DNA from: Thermus thermophilus
GTDB lineage: Bacteria; Deinococcota; Deinococci; Deinococcales; Thermaceae
Direction: 5' to 3'
Length of the DNA stretch: 64,000 bases
Assembly: GCF_019974155.1 (NCBI RefSeq)
Contig: NZ_AP025158.1
Location: 124,001 to 188,000 of the forward strand
Positions within the stretch are counted from its first letter, which is position 1; every line of letters starts with the position of its first letter. The notes beneath the pieces were generated by a model. That model saw only the letters and a program-made list of their open reading frames with translations. It was not told where the DNA came from and did no database searches. The translations under genes and the position numbers were made by a program. Positions 40,177 to 47,713 of the stretch are shown here, piece by piece.

Positions 40177-40179
40177 TAG
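39658..40179 (+). CDS. IS630 transposase, C-terminal frame (DDE catalytic part)
   Basis: 173 residues with the DDE triad intact: D8 in YLDESGF, D90 in VFLDNAPFH, and E128 in SPHLNPMENIWRRVKG. Start is GTG at 39658 or ATG at 39661, overlapping the stop of the first frame, so translational coupling through GGAGGGGG is the simplest way to express it. The TAG stop is formed by the last T of the element's neighbour TA plus flanking DNA, meaning the gene runs to the very end of the IS. Confidence 0.88.
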   Translation: MMEVGYLDESGFALTLPPTYAWCRRGEAKGVPRAWGKEGRVNVVGHLVRGREGERLFFALLEGPVRWEVVRGYLDRVAEGLTKPLKVFLDNAPFHRSRGVEGRRGVWRGRGLEVAYLPRYSPHLNPMENIWRRVKGFLMPRRHYGSLEELKDAVVQALKALGGVELKILEEGT

Positions 40180-40706
40180 CTCCCGTCCCCAAGGTTGATC
40201 CGGAGCCGCAAGGCCCCGTCTTCCACGAGAAGCCTCAGGTTGAGGTTGCCGCCTTTAGTCTTGTCTCCCCGGGAGTAGAGGAGGCCTTGCCTCCTCTCCC
40301 TCCACTCCCGCTTGAGCTCCCTCAGGGGCTTGCCCGATAGGTGTCTGCGCTTGAGCTGTTGGAAGAGCTTTCTCCCCCCGAAGACCACCTTCCGGGGGTC
40401 TTCTCCTCTCTCCCTGGCAGAGTCCAGGACGGCTTGGGCCTTCAGGATCGCGTCGTCGGCGTAGCGGGTGTTGAGGCGGAAGGAGGTGCAGAGGAAACCG
40501 TCTGCCCGTTTAAGCTCCTCTCTGGTCTGACCTTCCAGAAGGCGGTTGTAGGCGTAGCGCACCCCAGCGGAGAAGCGGCGCATGAGGTCCAGGGTGGCCT
40601 TGTGGTCCTCTTCAGAAGGGAAGAGGAGAAGCGCTTGGACTCCGGTGAAGGCCTTCGCCCTCTCCTTTGAGGTGCGCTCCCGCGCGGCTTTAGGCTTGGC
40701 CTTCAC
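40176..40706 (-). pseudogene. 5' remnant of an IS200/IS605-type TnpB gene
   Basis: A 176-residue open frame from a GTG at 40706, matching the N-terminal part of TnpB (RFSAGVRYAYNRLLEG, LNTRYADDAILKAQAVLDSA, KVVFGGRKLFQQL). It stops at the IS630 border just where the beta-strand NLNLRLLVEDGALRLRINLGDG begins the RuvC-containing half. No RuvC or zinc-finger residues remain, so nuclease function is lost. The rest is not found on the other side of the IS630 copy, so the adjacent sequence was deleted or rearranged. Confidence 0.85.
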
Positions 40707-40820
40707 CTGGGGCCTCCTGGGAGGGAGTATACCCGTCTGTGGGCTTTACATTGGGGGAGTTCGCTAGGGTGAGGTGCCGCAAAGCGGGAGCGTTTGAGCG
40801 TCAGGGTGAAGTAGGGTGCG
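40707..40820. other. Non-coding island border
   Basis: This 114-bp stretch holds the TnpB promoter candidate TATACT on the minus strand (40729-40734, GGGTATACTCCC context). A small hairpin CCGC-AAA-GCGG (40777-40787) could be part of an IS605-type left end. No gene is visible. Confidence 0.4.
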
Positions 40821-41381
40821 TTATGTTTCAGCCATCTGCATCTCTTCCGGGCGGATGGAGGTGATGAAGGGCAGGTTGCGGTCAAACTGGGCCCGGTCCA
40901 GGCCGTAGCCGTAGACGTAGGCGTCCTCAATCTCAAAGCCCAGGTAGTGGATGGGCACCTCCACCTGGCGGCGGCTGGGCTTGGAGAGGAGGGCGGCCAC
41001 GCGGACGGAGGCGGGCTTCCGGGCCTCGAGGTAGTCCAGGAGGTAGGCGAGGGTGAGCCCCGTGTCCACGATGTCCTCCACCACGATCACGTCCCGGCCG
41101 TGGATGGGAAGGCGGAGGTCCTTCAGGAGCTCCACCTCCCCGCTTGTTTTAAAGGCGTTCCCGTAGGAGCTGATGGCGATGAAGTCCAGGGTGAGGGGGA
41201 GGGGGATGGCCCGCACCAGGTCGGCCATGAAGATGAAGGCCCCGTTCAGGACGCAGACGAGGTGGGGGGTCTTGCCCTGGTAGTCCCGGGCGATCTCCCC
41301 CCCGAGCTCCTCCACCCGCTTCCTTATGGCCTCGGCGCTGATCTGCACGGGTCCGTTGCCCGGCGTGAACATGCCCTTCAT
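40821..41381 (-). CDS. hpt: Hypoxanthine-guanine phosphoribosyltransferase
   Basis: Salvages hypoxanthine and guanine with PRPP. The 186-residue protein has the PRPP-binding loop VIVVEDIVDTGLTL (about 98-111) and the flexible-loop region SSYGNAFKTSGEVELLKD. The ATG at 41381 overlaps the rluB stop (ATGA); a second ATG at 41372 sits 7 nt behind TAGAAT and may be used from an internal leaderless promoter. The last residues after RPEE (MQMAET) look unlike the end I remember for the T. thermophilus protein. The 3' end may have been replaced at the island border. Confidence 0.93.
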   Translation of the reverse strand: MKGMFTPGNGPVQISAEAIRKRVEELGGEIARDYQGKTPHLVCVLNGAFIFMADLVRAIPLPLTLDFIAISSYGNAFKTSGEVELLKDLRLPIHGRDVIVVEDIVDTGLTLAYLLDYLEARKPASVRVAALLSKPSRRQVEVPIHYLGFEIEDAYVYGYGLDRAQFDRNLPFITSIRPEEMQMAET

Positions 41382-42085
41382 TCTAGCCCCACGAGCCGGA
41401 GGAGGGCCTTGACCTCCTCCTCGGAAAGCCTCCGCCACTTCCCGGGGGGAAGGTCCCCCAGGCGGACGGGCCCCACCTGGAGCCTCAGGAGGCGCCGCAC
41501 GGGGTAGCCCACCCTCTGGAGCATCCGCCGCACCTCCCGCTTACGCCCTTCCGCGAGGACGAGGACCGCCCCCCCGGGGGCCGGGCGGCAGGCGAGGGCC
41601 CGGGCGGGGCCGTCCTCGAGGTCCACGCCCAAGAGGAGCCTCCTGCACACCTCCTTGGGCAGCGTTCCCCCCTCGGTCCACACCCGGTAGACCTTCCGCA
41701 CCCCGAAGCGGGGGTGGGTGAGGCGGTGGGTGAGGTCGCCGTCGTTGGTGAAGAGGAGGAGGCCCTCGGAGTCCCGGTCCAGGCGGCCTATGGGGTGGAG
41801 GCCGGGGATCTTGGGGAGGAGGTCAAAGACGGTGCGCCGGGCGTGGGGGTCGCGGCGGGTGGTGGTGTACCCCTTGGGCTTGTTTAGGGCGAGGACCACC
41901 CGCTCTTGGGGGGGTTCCACCCGCTTCCCGTCCACCTCCACGAGGTCCTCGGGCCCCACCTTCTGGCCGAGGACCGCCACCTCCCCGTTCACCCGCACCC
42001 GCCCCTGGCGGATGAGGTCCTCCGCCTTGCGGCGGCTCGCCACCCCGGCCCGGGCGAGGAAGGCCTGGAGGCGAAAGGGCTTCAT
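41378..42085 (-). CDS. rluB: Pseudouridine synthase, RsuA/RluB family
   Basis: Isomerises a specific uridine of rRNA. The 235-residue protein has an N-terminal S4 RNA-binding domain (FLARAGVASRRKAEDLIRQGRVRVNG, about 6-50). The catalytic domain has D103 in GRLDRDSEGLLLFTNDG and the C-terminal signature EGRKREVRRML. RluB (23S U2605) is preferred over RsuA or RluE from overall layout, but the target site cannot be proven. It overlaps both neighbours by 4 bp in an echA-like-rluB-hpt operon. Confidence 0.9.
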   Translation of the reverse strand: MKPFRLQAFLARAGVASRRKAEDLIRQGRVRVNGEVAVLGQKVGPEDLVEVDGKRVEPPQERVVLALNKPKGYTTTRRDPHARRTVFDLLPKIPGLHPIGRLDRDSEGLLLFTNDGDLTHRLTHPRFGVRKVYRVWTEGGTLPKEVCRRLLLGVDLEDGPARALACRPAPGGAVLVLAEGRKREVRRMLQRVGYPVRRLLRLQVGPVRLGDLPPGKWRRLSEEEVKALLRLVGLE

Positions 42086-42876
42086 GGGAAGCGGGGAGGG
42101 CGCTTCTCCTTGAGGGCCTTTAGGCCCTCCTCCAGCTCCTTCCCGGAGAACCCCAGGAACTCCAGGGCCAAGGAGAGCTCAAAGTGGGGGAGGAAGCTCC
42201 GGTACCAGTGGTTTAGGGCGTGCTTGGTGTGGTGGAGGGCCTCCTTGGGGCCTTGGGCGAGCCTCTCCGCCACCTCGAGGGCCTTCTCGTAGACCCTTTC
42301 GTCCTCCACCGCCAAGGCCACGAGGCCCAGGCGCTCCGCCTCCTCCCCCGTGAGGGGCTCGTTCAGGAGGAGGTGGTACTTGGCCTTGGCCATGCCCACC
42401 ATGAGGGGCCAGAGGAGGACGGCGTGGTCCCCCGCGGCCACCCCCAGGCGCAGGTGGCCGTCAAGAAGCCTGGCGCCCTTGCCCACCACCGCGATGTCGG
42501 CGGCGAGGGCCAAAGCGAGCCCCGCCCCCACCGCCACCCCCTCCACCGCCGCCACCACGGGCCTCGGGAAGTTGAGGGGCCCGAGCACGAGGTCCCTGGC
42601 CTCCCAGAAGACCCGGAGGAGGGCCTCGCGGGAGGCCCGCATCTCCTCAATGAGGCCGAAGGAGCCCCCGGCGGAGAAGACCCCGCCCTCGCCCCGAAGG
42701 AGCACGGCCCTTACGCCCTCCACCGCCTCGAGGTCCCGCCACACCCGGGCCAGGGCCCGGTGGAGGGCAGGGGGCATGGCGTTGAGCTTCTCCCCGCGGA
42801 AGGTGATCTCCAGGACGCCGGGCCTCGGCCAGGCGAAGGCGAGCCCCGGGTAGCGGGCTTCCAAAGAGGCCAGCAT
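42082..42876 (-). CDS. Enoyl-CoA hydratase/isomerase family protein
   Basis: A 264-residue crotonase-fold protein. The CoA-binding strand is FRGEKLNAMPPALH; the oxyanion loops are GGVFSAGGSFGLIEE and VEGVAVGAGLALALAADIAVVG, followed by LRLGVAAGDHAVLLWP. The usual catalytic Glu positions are partly altered (the GVAAGDH region), so the reaction may not be simple hydration. It shares the C-terminal KEKRPPRF ending with the hydratase at 15.8 kb. The ATG at 42876 lies 6 nt behind TAGAAT, indicating a leaderless start. First gene of the operon with rluB and hpt. Confidence 0.88.
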   Translation of the reverse strand: MLASLEARYPGLAFAWPRPGVLEITFRGEKLNAMPPALHRALARVWRDLEAVEGVRAVLLRGEGGVFSAGGSFGLIEEMRASREALLRVFWEARDLVLGPLNFPRPVVAAVEGVAVGAGLALALAADIAVVGKGARLLDGHLRLGVAAGDHAVLLWPLMVGMAKAKYHLLLNEPLTGEEAERLGLVALAVEDERVYEKALEVAERLAQGPKEALHHTKHALNHWYRSFLPHFELSLALEFLGFSGKELEEGLKALKEKRPPRFP

Positions 42877-42882
42877 ACCGCC

Positions 42883-42907
42883 ATTCTATGCCCTCCGGTG
42901 ATACAAT
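42883..42907. promoter_or_regulatory. Divergent promoters of the enoyl-CoA hydratase operon and truB
   Basis: On the minus strand TAGAAT (42883-42888) is 6 nt before the hydratase ATG. On the plus strand TG-A-TACAAT (TACAAT 42902-42907) is an extended -10 element 9 nt before the truB ATG. The whole intergenic region is 40 bp, so -35 contacts of each promoter fall in the other gene or its leader. Confidence 0.6.
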
Positions 42908-42916
42908 CCCCTAGGC

Positions 42917-43855
42917 ATGGCCCTCTACGCGGTGGACAAGCCCCTCCACCTCACCTCCCACGACGTGGTGGAGGAGGCGAGGCGGCGCCTCTCCACGCGA
43001 AGGGTAGGGCACACCGGCACCTTGGACCCCTTGGCCACGGGGCTCCTCCTCCTGGTCACCCACGAGTCCACCAAGCTCGTCCCCTTCCTCTCCGGGGAGG
43101 ACAAGGAGTACATCGCCTGGGTCTCCTTCGGGGCCACCACGCCCACCCTGGACGCGGAGGGGCCCATCAGCGAGGAGGCCCCGGTGCGCTTTGACCGGAA
43201 GGACCTCGAGGCCGCCCTGCCCCGCTTCCTGCAGGTGCGGGAGCAGGTCCCGCCCCTCTACTCCGCCATCAAGGTGGGGGGGAAGCGGGCCTACGAGGCC
43301 GCCCGGGAGGGGAAGCCCTTGGCGCTTGGCCCGCGCCCGGTGCGGTATTTGGAGGTGGAGCTCCTCGCCTTTGACCCCGAGCCCATCCCCCACCCCATCG
43401 CCCCCTCGGCCCGGGGGTGGCGGCTCGCGGAAAGGCGGGGGCGGCCCGTGCGGCTCCCACGCCCCCTCGGGGCCTACCCCACGGCCGTGGTCCGGCTGGT
43501 GGTGGGGCCCGGGACCTACGTCCGGGCCTTCGCCCGGGACCTGGGGGAGATGCTCGGGACCAAGGCCTTCCTCTCGGGGCTCGTCCGCACCCGGGTGGGC
43601 CGGGTGGGGCTGGAGCGGGCCGTGGCCCTCTCCGACCTCTCCCCGGAGAAGGCCATCCCGGAGCTTGACGTTTTGCCCTTTCCCGTGGTGGAGCTTTCCC
43701 ACACCGAGGCCCGGCGGGTGCTGGAGGGGATGCCCCTCCCCATCCCGGCCATGGGGTACGTGACCCTGGTGGACTCCAAGCGGCGCCTCTTGGCCATCGC
43801 CGAGGGGGACGGCTTCAAGCTTAAAATACGGCGCGTGTTTGCGAAGGAGGCATAG
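42917..43855 (+). CDS. truB: tRNA pseudouridine-55 synthase
   Basis: Makes the conserved pseudouridine 55 of the T-loop. The 312-residue protein has the catalytic D37 in [14 protein letters not shown], the [10 protein letters not shown] and [21 protein letters not shown] motifs, and [15 protein letters not shown]. The C-terminus (about 235-312) extends into a PUA-like small domain with [26 protein letters not shown]. It is followed 2 bp later by ald. Confidence 0.96.
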   Translation: MALYAVDKPLHLTSHDVVEEARRRLSTRRVGHTGTLDPLATGLLLLVTHESTKLVPFLSGEDKEYIAWVSFGATTPTLDAEGPISEEAPVRFDRKDLEAALPRFLQVREQVPPLYSAIKVGGKRAYEAAREGKPLALGPRPVRYLEVELLAFDPEPIPHPIAPSARGWRLAERRGRPVRLPRPLGAYPTAVVRLVVGPGTYVRAFARDLGEMLGTKAFLSGLVRTRVGRVGLERAVALSDLSPEKAIPELDVLPFPVVELSHTEARRVLEGMPLPIPAMGYVTLVDSKRRLLAIAEGDGFKLKIRRVFAKEA

Positions 43856-43857
43856 CC

Positions 43858-44967
43858 ATGGTGATCGGCGTGCCGAAGGAGATCAAGACCTTGGAGAACC
43901 GGGTGGCCCTCACGCCCGGTGGGGTGGAGAGCCTGGTCAGGCGCGGCCACACCGTGCTGGTGGAGCGGGGGGCTGGGGAGGGCTCGGGGCTTTCCGACGC
44001 GGAGTACGCCCGGGCCGGGGCCGAGCTTGTGGGCCGGGAGGAGGCCTGGGGTGCGGAGATGGTGGTGAAGGTGAAGGAGCCCCTACCCGAGGAGTACCCC
44101 TTCCTGCGGGAGGGCCTCATCCTCTTCACCTACCTGCACCTGGCCGCGGACCGCGGCCTCACCGAGGCCATGCTCCGTAGCGGGGTCACGGGCATCGCCT
44201 ACGAGACCGTCCAACTTCCCGACGGCACCCTCCCCCTCCTCGTCCCCATGAGCGAGGTGGCGGGGCGGATGGCCCCCCAGGTGGGGGCCCAGTTCCTGGA
44301 GAAGCCGAAGGGGGGCCGGGGGGTCCTCCTCGGGGGGGTGCCGGGGGTGGCCCCGGCCAGCGTGGTGATCCTCGGGGGTGGGACCGTGGGCACCAACGCG
44401 GCCAAGATCGCCCTGGGCATGGGGGCCCAGGTGACCATCCTGGACGTGAACCACAAGCGCCTCCAGTACCTGGACGACGTCTTCGGCGGGCGGGTGGTCA
44501 CCCTCACCGCCACCGAGGCCAACATCAAGAAGAGCGTCCAGCACGCGGACCTCCTCATCGGGGCCGTCCTCGTCCCCGGGGCCAAGGCCCCCAAGCTCGT
44601 CACCCGGGACATGCTCTCCTTGATGAAGGAGGGGGCGGTGATCGTGGACGTGGCCGTGGACCAGGGGGGGTGCGTGGAGACCATCCGGCCCACCACCCAC
44701 GCCGAGCCCACCTACGTGGTGGACGGGGTGGTCCACTACGGGGTGGCCAACATGCCCGGGGCGGTGCCCAGGACCAGCACCTTCGCCCTCACCAACCAGA
44801 CCCTGCCCTACGTGCTGAAGCTCGCGGAGAAGGGCCTCGAGGCCCTCCTGGAGGACCCCGCCCTTCTCAAGGGGCTCAACACCCACAAAGGCCGCCTCAC
44901 CCACCCCGGGGTGGCCGAGGCCTTCGGCCTGACCTACACGCCTCCCGAGGAGGCCTTGAGGGGGTGA
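43858..44967 (+). CDS. ald: Alanine dehydrogenase
   Basis: Interconverts L-alanine and pyruvate plus ammonia with NAD(H). The 369-residue protein has the AlaDH/PNT N-terminal domain ([20 protein letters not shown]), the substrate residues K73 (KVKEPL) and H94 (YLHLAAD), and the NAD Rossmann motif [17 protein letters not shown]. The ending [13 protein letters not shown]-like segment is family typical. The fold is shared with pntA1 in this window. The stop overlaps the next gene (GTGA). Confidence 0.97.
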   Translation: MVIGVPKEIKTLENRVALTPGGVESLVRRGHTVLVERGAGEGSGLSDAEYARAGAELVGREEAWGAEMVVKVKEPLPEEYPFLREGLILFTYLHLAADRGLTEAMLRSGVTGIAYETVQLPDGTLPLLVPMSEVAGRMAPQVGAQFLEKPKGGRGVLLGGVPGVAPASVVILGGGTVGTNAAKIALGMGAQVTILDVNHKRLQYLDDVFGGRVVTLTATEANIKKSVQHADLLIGAVLVPGAKAPKLVTRDMLSLMKEGAVIVDVAVDQGGCVETIRPTTHAEPTYVVDGVVHYGVANMPGAVPRTSTFALTNQTLPYVLKLAEKGLEALLEDPALLKGLNTHKGRLTHPGVAEAFGLTYTPPEEALRG

Positions 44968-45311
44968 GGGTGCCGGGACGGGTGGTCCTCACGGAGGCGG
45001 CCTTGGCGAGCCTCCTCGCCCTGGTGGCCCACGAGGTCCCAGGGGTGGTGGGCATGGCCCCCGCGGGCCTCAGGGACCAGGTGGGGCGGATCCTCAGGCG
45101 GCAGGAGGCGGGGGAGGGAGTGGTGGTCCGTCCCGACCCCCAAAGCCCGGGCCGCTACCAGGTGGACCTCTACGTGGTCCTGGCCTACGGCACCCGGGTG
45201 CCGGCCTTGGCGGAGGCCTTGGGGGAGCGGCTCGCCTACGCGGCCCGCCACCTTGGGGGGGTGGAGCTCTCCCAGGTCCGGGTCCACGTGGTGGGGGTGC
45301 GGTGTGGCTAG
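44964..45311 (+). CDS. Asp23/Gls24 (YloU-like) family protein
   Basis: A 115-residue protein with the Asp23 pattern: a helix [23 protein letters not shown], a strand with VVVRPDPQ, and the terminal [46 protein letters not shown]. Family members (YloU) sit directly before the fatty-acid kinase gene in many Gram-positives, as here. Start is GTG at 44964 (overlapping ald) or GTG at 44970. It overlaps fakA by 8 bp. Function is unclear; envelope stress or membrane tethering is known for relatives. Confidence 0.85.
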   Translation: MRVPGRVVLTEAALASLLALVAHEVPGVVGMAPAGLRDQVGRILRRQEAGEGVVVRPDPQSPGRYQVDLYVVLAYGTRVPALAEALGERLAYAARHLGGVELSQVRVHVVGVRCG

Positions 45312-46872
45312 GGCCTGGGGTCCCGAGGCGGTGGCGGAGGCCTTCCGCTACGCCACCCGCTGGTTTCAGGTCTACGTGGAGGAGCTCAACGCGCTCAACG
45401 TCTACCCCGTCCCCGACGGGGACACGGGCACCAACATGCTCCACACCCTGGAGGCGGCCCGGCGGGAGCTGGACCTCGCCGACACCTCCCGGATGGACCA
45501 GGTGGCCCGGGCCCTGGCCTACGGGAGCCTCCTCGGCGCCCGGGGCAACAGCGGGGTGATCCTCTCCCAGATCCTCCGGGGCTTCGCCGAGGCCTTGAAG
45601 GGAAAAAGGGCTTTGGACGGGTCCCTCCTCCGCCGGGCCTTGCGGATGGGGGCGGAAAGCGGCTACAGGGCGGTGATGCGCCCCGTGGAGGGCACCATCC
45701 TCACCGTGGCCCGGGCCGCCGGGGAGGGGGCCCGGGGGGAGGCCCTGGAGGAGGTCTTGGATACCGCCCTCGAGGCCGCCCGGGAGGCCTTGGAGAGGAC
45801 GCCCGAACTCCTCCCCGCCCTGCGCCGGGCCGGGGTGGTGGACGCGGGTGGGGCGGGGTACGTGCGGCTTTTGGAGGGGATCCGGGGGTACGCCCTGGGC
45901 CTGCCCTTGCCCGAGCCGCCCAAGGTGGAGCGCTACGCCCAGACGGCCTTCGCCACGGAGGAGTTCGGCTACTGCACGGAGTTCCTCATGGAGGGGGTGG
46001 AGGTGCCCATAGAGAAGATCCGCGAGGCCGTGGCCCCCTTCGGGGACTCCCTCCTCGTGGTGGGGGCCGAGGGCTACGTCAAGGGGCACATCCACACGGA
46101 CGACCCCGACGGCCTCCTCGCTACGGTGGCCCGCTTCGGCCGGGTGGTCCGCACCAAGGTGGAGGACATGACCCAGCAGCACACGGAGATCCTCTCCACC
46201 TTCGGGCTTCTGGCCGAGGAGGTGCCCCCCACGGGCCTGGTGGCCGTGGCCTTGGGCCACGGGGTGGCCCGGGCCTTCCGGAGCCTCGGGGCGCGGGTGG
46301 TGGCCGGGGGGCAGACGCAAAACCCCAGCGTGGAGGACCTCCTGGCCGCCATTAAGAGCGTGCCCAACCCCAAGGTGATCCTCCTCCCCAACAACCCCAA
46401 CGTCTTCCTGGCGGCCATGGAGGCGGCGAAGCTCGCGCGGGAGGCGGGGAAGGAGGTCCACGTGCTCCAGACCCGCACCCTGGGCCAGGGCCTGGCGGCG
46501 GCGGTGCGCTACACCCCCGAGGCCCTTCCCGAGGAGCTCCTTCCCGAGATGGAGGAGGCCATGAAGGGGGCGGTGACCCTCGAGGTCACCTGGGCGAGCC
46601 GCGACGCCGAGGTGGAGGGGCTAAAGGTCTTGAAGGACAAGCCCATCGGCCTTCTGGACGGGAGGCTCGTCCTGGTGGGGGAGACCCCCGAGGAAGTGAT
46701 GGAGGGCCTCGTCCGCCTGGCCCGGGAGGGCAAGGAGGTCCTCACCCTCTTCCTCGGGCCCAACACCCCCAAGGAGAAGGCCCAAGGGGTGGCGCAGAAG
46801 TTTCCCGAGCTCGCGGTGGAGATCCTTTCCGGAGGGCCCGACCTCTACGCCTATCTGGGCGTGCTGGAGTAG
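45304..46872 (+). CDS. fakA: Fatty acid kinase catalytic subunit (FakA/YloV), DhaL-domain protein
   Basis: A 522-residue protein that should phosphorylate FakB-bound fatty acids for phospholipid synthesis. The N-terminal DhaL kinase domain (about 10-200) has the metal-binding VYPVPDGDTGTNML, the nucleotide motif GARGNSGVILSQILRG and the DAGGAGYV loop. A central domain contains EGYVKGHIHTDDPDG. The C-terminal part is DegV-like (LGHGVARAFRSLGARVVAGGQTQNPS). No FakB gene is in the window. Start is GTG at 45304, overlapping the Asp23-like gene. Confidence 0.9.
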   Translation: MARAWGPEAVAEAFRYATRWFQVYVEELNALNVYPVPDGDTGTNMLHTLEAARRELDLADTSRMDQVARALAYGSLLGARGNSGVILSQILRGFAEALKGKRALDGSLLRRALRMGAESGYRAVMRPVEGTILTVARAAGEGARGEALEEVLDTALEAAREALERTPELLPALRRAGVVDAGGAGYVRLLEGIRGYALGLPLPEPPKVERYAQTAFATEEFGYCTEFLMEGVEVPIEKIREAVAPFGDSLLVVGAEGYVKGHIHTDDPDGLLATVARFGRVVRTKVEDMTQQHTEILSTFGLLAEEVPPTGLVAVALGHGVARAFRSLGARVVAGGQTQNPSVEDLLAAIKSVPNPKVILLPNNPNVFLAAMEAAKLAREAGKEVHVLQTRTLGQGLAAAVRYTPEALPEELLPEMEEAMKGAVTLEVTWASRDAEVEGLKVLKDKPIGLLDGRLVLVGETPEEVMEGLVRLAREGKEVLTLFLGPNTPKEKAQGVAQKFPELAVEILSGGPDLYAYLGVLE

Positions 46873-46904
46873 CTAAGGCCTCCGGCGGGAGCCTGCGCCC
46901 GGGG

Positions 46905-47549
46905 GTGGCCGTCTTCCGCCTTCTTGCCGCCCAGGACGGGGCCGTGGAGGTGGCGGCCGTTTCGGCCAGGCTAGAGCTCAGCGCCCGGCTCCGCCTGGTC
47001 CTTCTGGACGAAAGGGGCGTGGTCCAGGCGGTGAGCGTGGCCCGGAACTGGTTCGGGGCCTACCCCGAGGTGGCCCCCTTGGGCTTGAGGCCCCAAGGGA
47101 TCACCACCGACCCCGGGGTGCGCCTCAACTTCCGGGGGCAGGCGGGCCAGGCCTACTACCTGCGGGTGGAGAACTACGCCCTGGCGGAGGACCGGGTGAA
47201 CCTCTCCGCCACGGGCTTTGTGCCCAACCCCTCGGGCAAGGGCGAGGCGTTCACCTCGGGAAGCGTCCAGGGGGCCATTGAGTTCGTCGGGGAGTTTGAC
47301 CGGTACGACGTGGCCTCGGCCACGGGCCACCTGCGCCTTGTCTACGCAGGCCCCCTGGACCTGGTGGCCCTCCTCTACAACGGTCCCAACGACCCTTACC
47401 CGAGGACCCTGGATCCGGTGCGAAACTGCGTCCCCGTCTCCCCGGCCACCCTCCTGGTGGTGCGGGACCGGGGCCTCGCCCGGGCGGGGTTTGACGAGGA
47501 GGCAAGCGGCCGTTACACCCTGGAGCTCTCCTCCACGCCCTGCCCTTAG
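46905..47549 (+). CDS. Hypothetical beta-rich protein, possibly secreted and N-terminally incomplete
   Basis: A 214-residue frame from a GTG at 46905, 32 bp after fakA. It is rich in beta-strand-type alternation, with two repeats of a pattern like LNFRGQAGQAYYLRVENYALAEDRVNLSATG and LRLVYAGPLDLVALLYNGPND. These resemble the pre-peptidase/bacterial Ig-like domains of exported proteins. Two cysteines near the end (NCVPVS and TPCP) could form a disulfide. Yet there is no signal peptide: the first residues VFRLLAAQDGAVEVAA read like the middle of a domain, and the frame stays open upstream into fakA. Either the true start is elsewhere or the gene has lost its 5' end. Confidence 0.6.
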   Translation: MAVFRLLAAQDGAVEVAAVSARLELSARLRLVLLDERGVVQAVSVARNWFGAYPEVAPLGLRPQGITTDPGVRLNFRGQAGQAYYLRVENYALAEDRVNLSATGFVPNPSGKGEAFTSGSVQGAIEFVGEFDRYDVASATGHLRLVYAGPLDLVALLYNGPNDPYPRTLDPVRNCVPVSPATLLVVRDRGLARAGFDEEASGRYTLELSSTPCP

Positions 47550-47582
47550 GAGGATCATGAGGGCTAAATGAAGGGGGTTTAG

Positions 47583-47596
47583 CTTCTTATAAGAAG
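47583..47596. repeat. 14-bp perfect palindrome
   Basis: CTTCTTATAAGAAG lies 33 bp after the preceding gene in an AT-rich patch and just before a terminator. It could be a protein-binding site or a small hairpin. Nothing else supports a function. Confidence 0.35.
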
Positions 47597-47600
47597 ACCT

Positions 47601-47633
47601 GCCGCGGTAGGTTCCCGTGCGCCGCGGCTTTTT
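47601..47633 (+). terminator. Rho-independent terminator after the fakA operon
   Basis: GCCGCGG (47601-47607) pairs with CCGCGGC (47622-47628) around a 14-nt loop and is followed by TTTTT (47629-47633). It separates the operon ending at 47549 from the 3D-domain gene. Confidence 0.8.
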
Positions 47634-47660
47634 GAGTTTGCAGAAAACTTACAGATAAAA
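47632..47660 (+). promoter_or_regulatory. Promoter of the 3D-domain gene
   Basis: TTGAGT (47632-47637), a 17-bp spacer and ATAAAA (47655-47660), in the most AT-rich patch of the region. It overlaps the tail of the upstream terminator and would give a leader of about 70 nt. Confidence 0.55.
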
Positions 47661-47713
47661 ACCCGGGGCTTTCATGAGGAAAGCCACCTTCCCCTCTAAG
47701 GGGGCTCAAGGGT
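47660..47713 (+). promoter_or_regulatory. Foldable leader upstream of the 3D-domain gene (three-way-junction-like)
   Basis: AACCC (47659-47663) can pair with GGGTT (47709-47713). Enclosed are two hairpins: GGCTTTC-ATGAG-GAAAGCC (47667-47685) and CCCCT-CTA-AGGGG starting at 47691. A ribosome-binding AGGAGG (47728-47733) follows. The same region also encodes a possible 26-codon leader peptide starting ATG at 47674. It does not match riboswitch classes I can recall. Confidence 0.4.

Noticed and set aside
40777-40787. IS200/IS605 left-end hairpin CCGC-AAA-GCGG
   Set aside because: A 4-bp stem is too short to assert a transposon end; no TnpA gene or matching right end is present.
36066-40850. attL/attR pair for the island
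   Set aside because: The 3' part of tRNA-Val is not repeated anywhere up to the hpt border that I could find, so no attachment-site feature is annotated.
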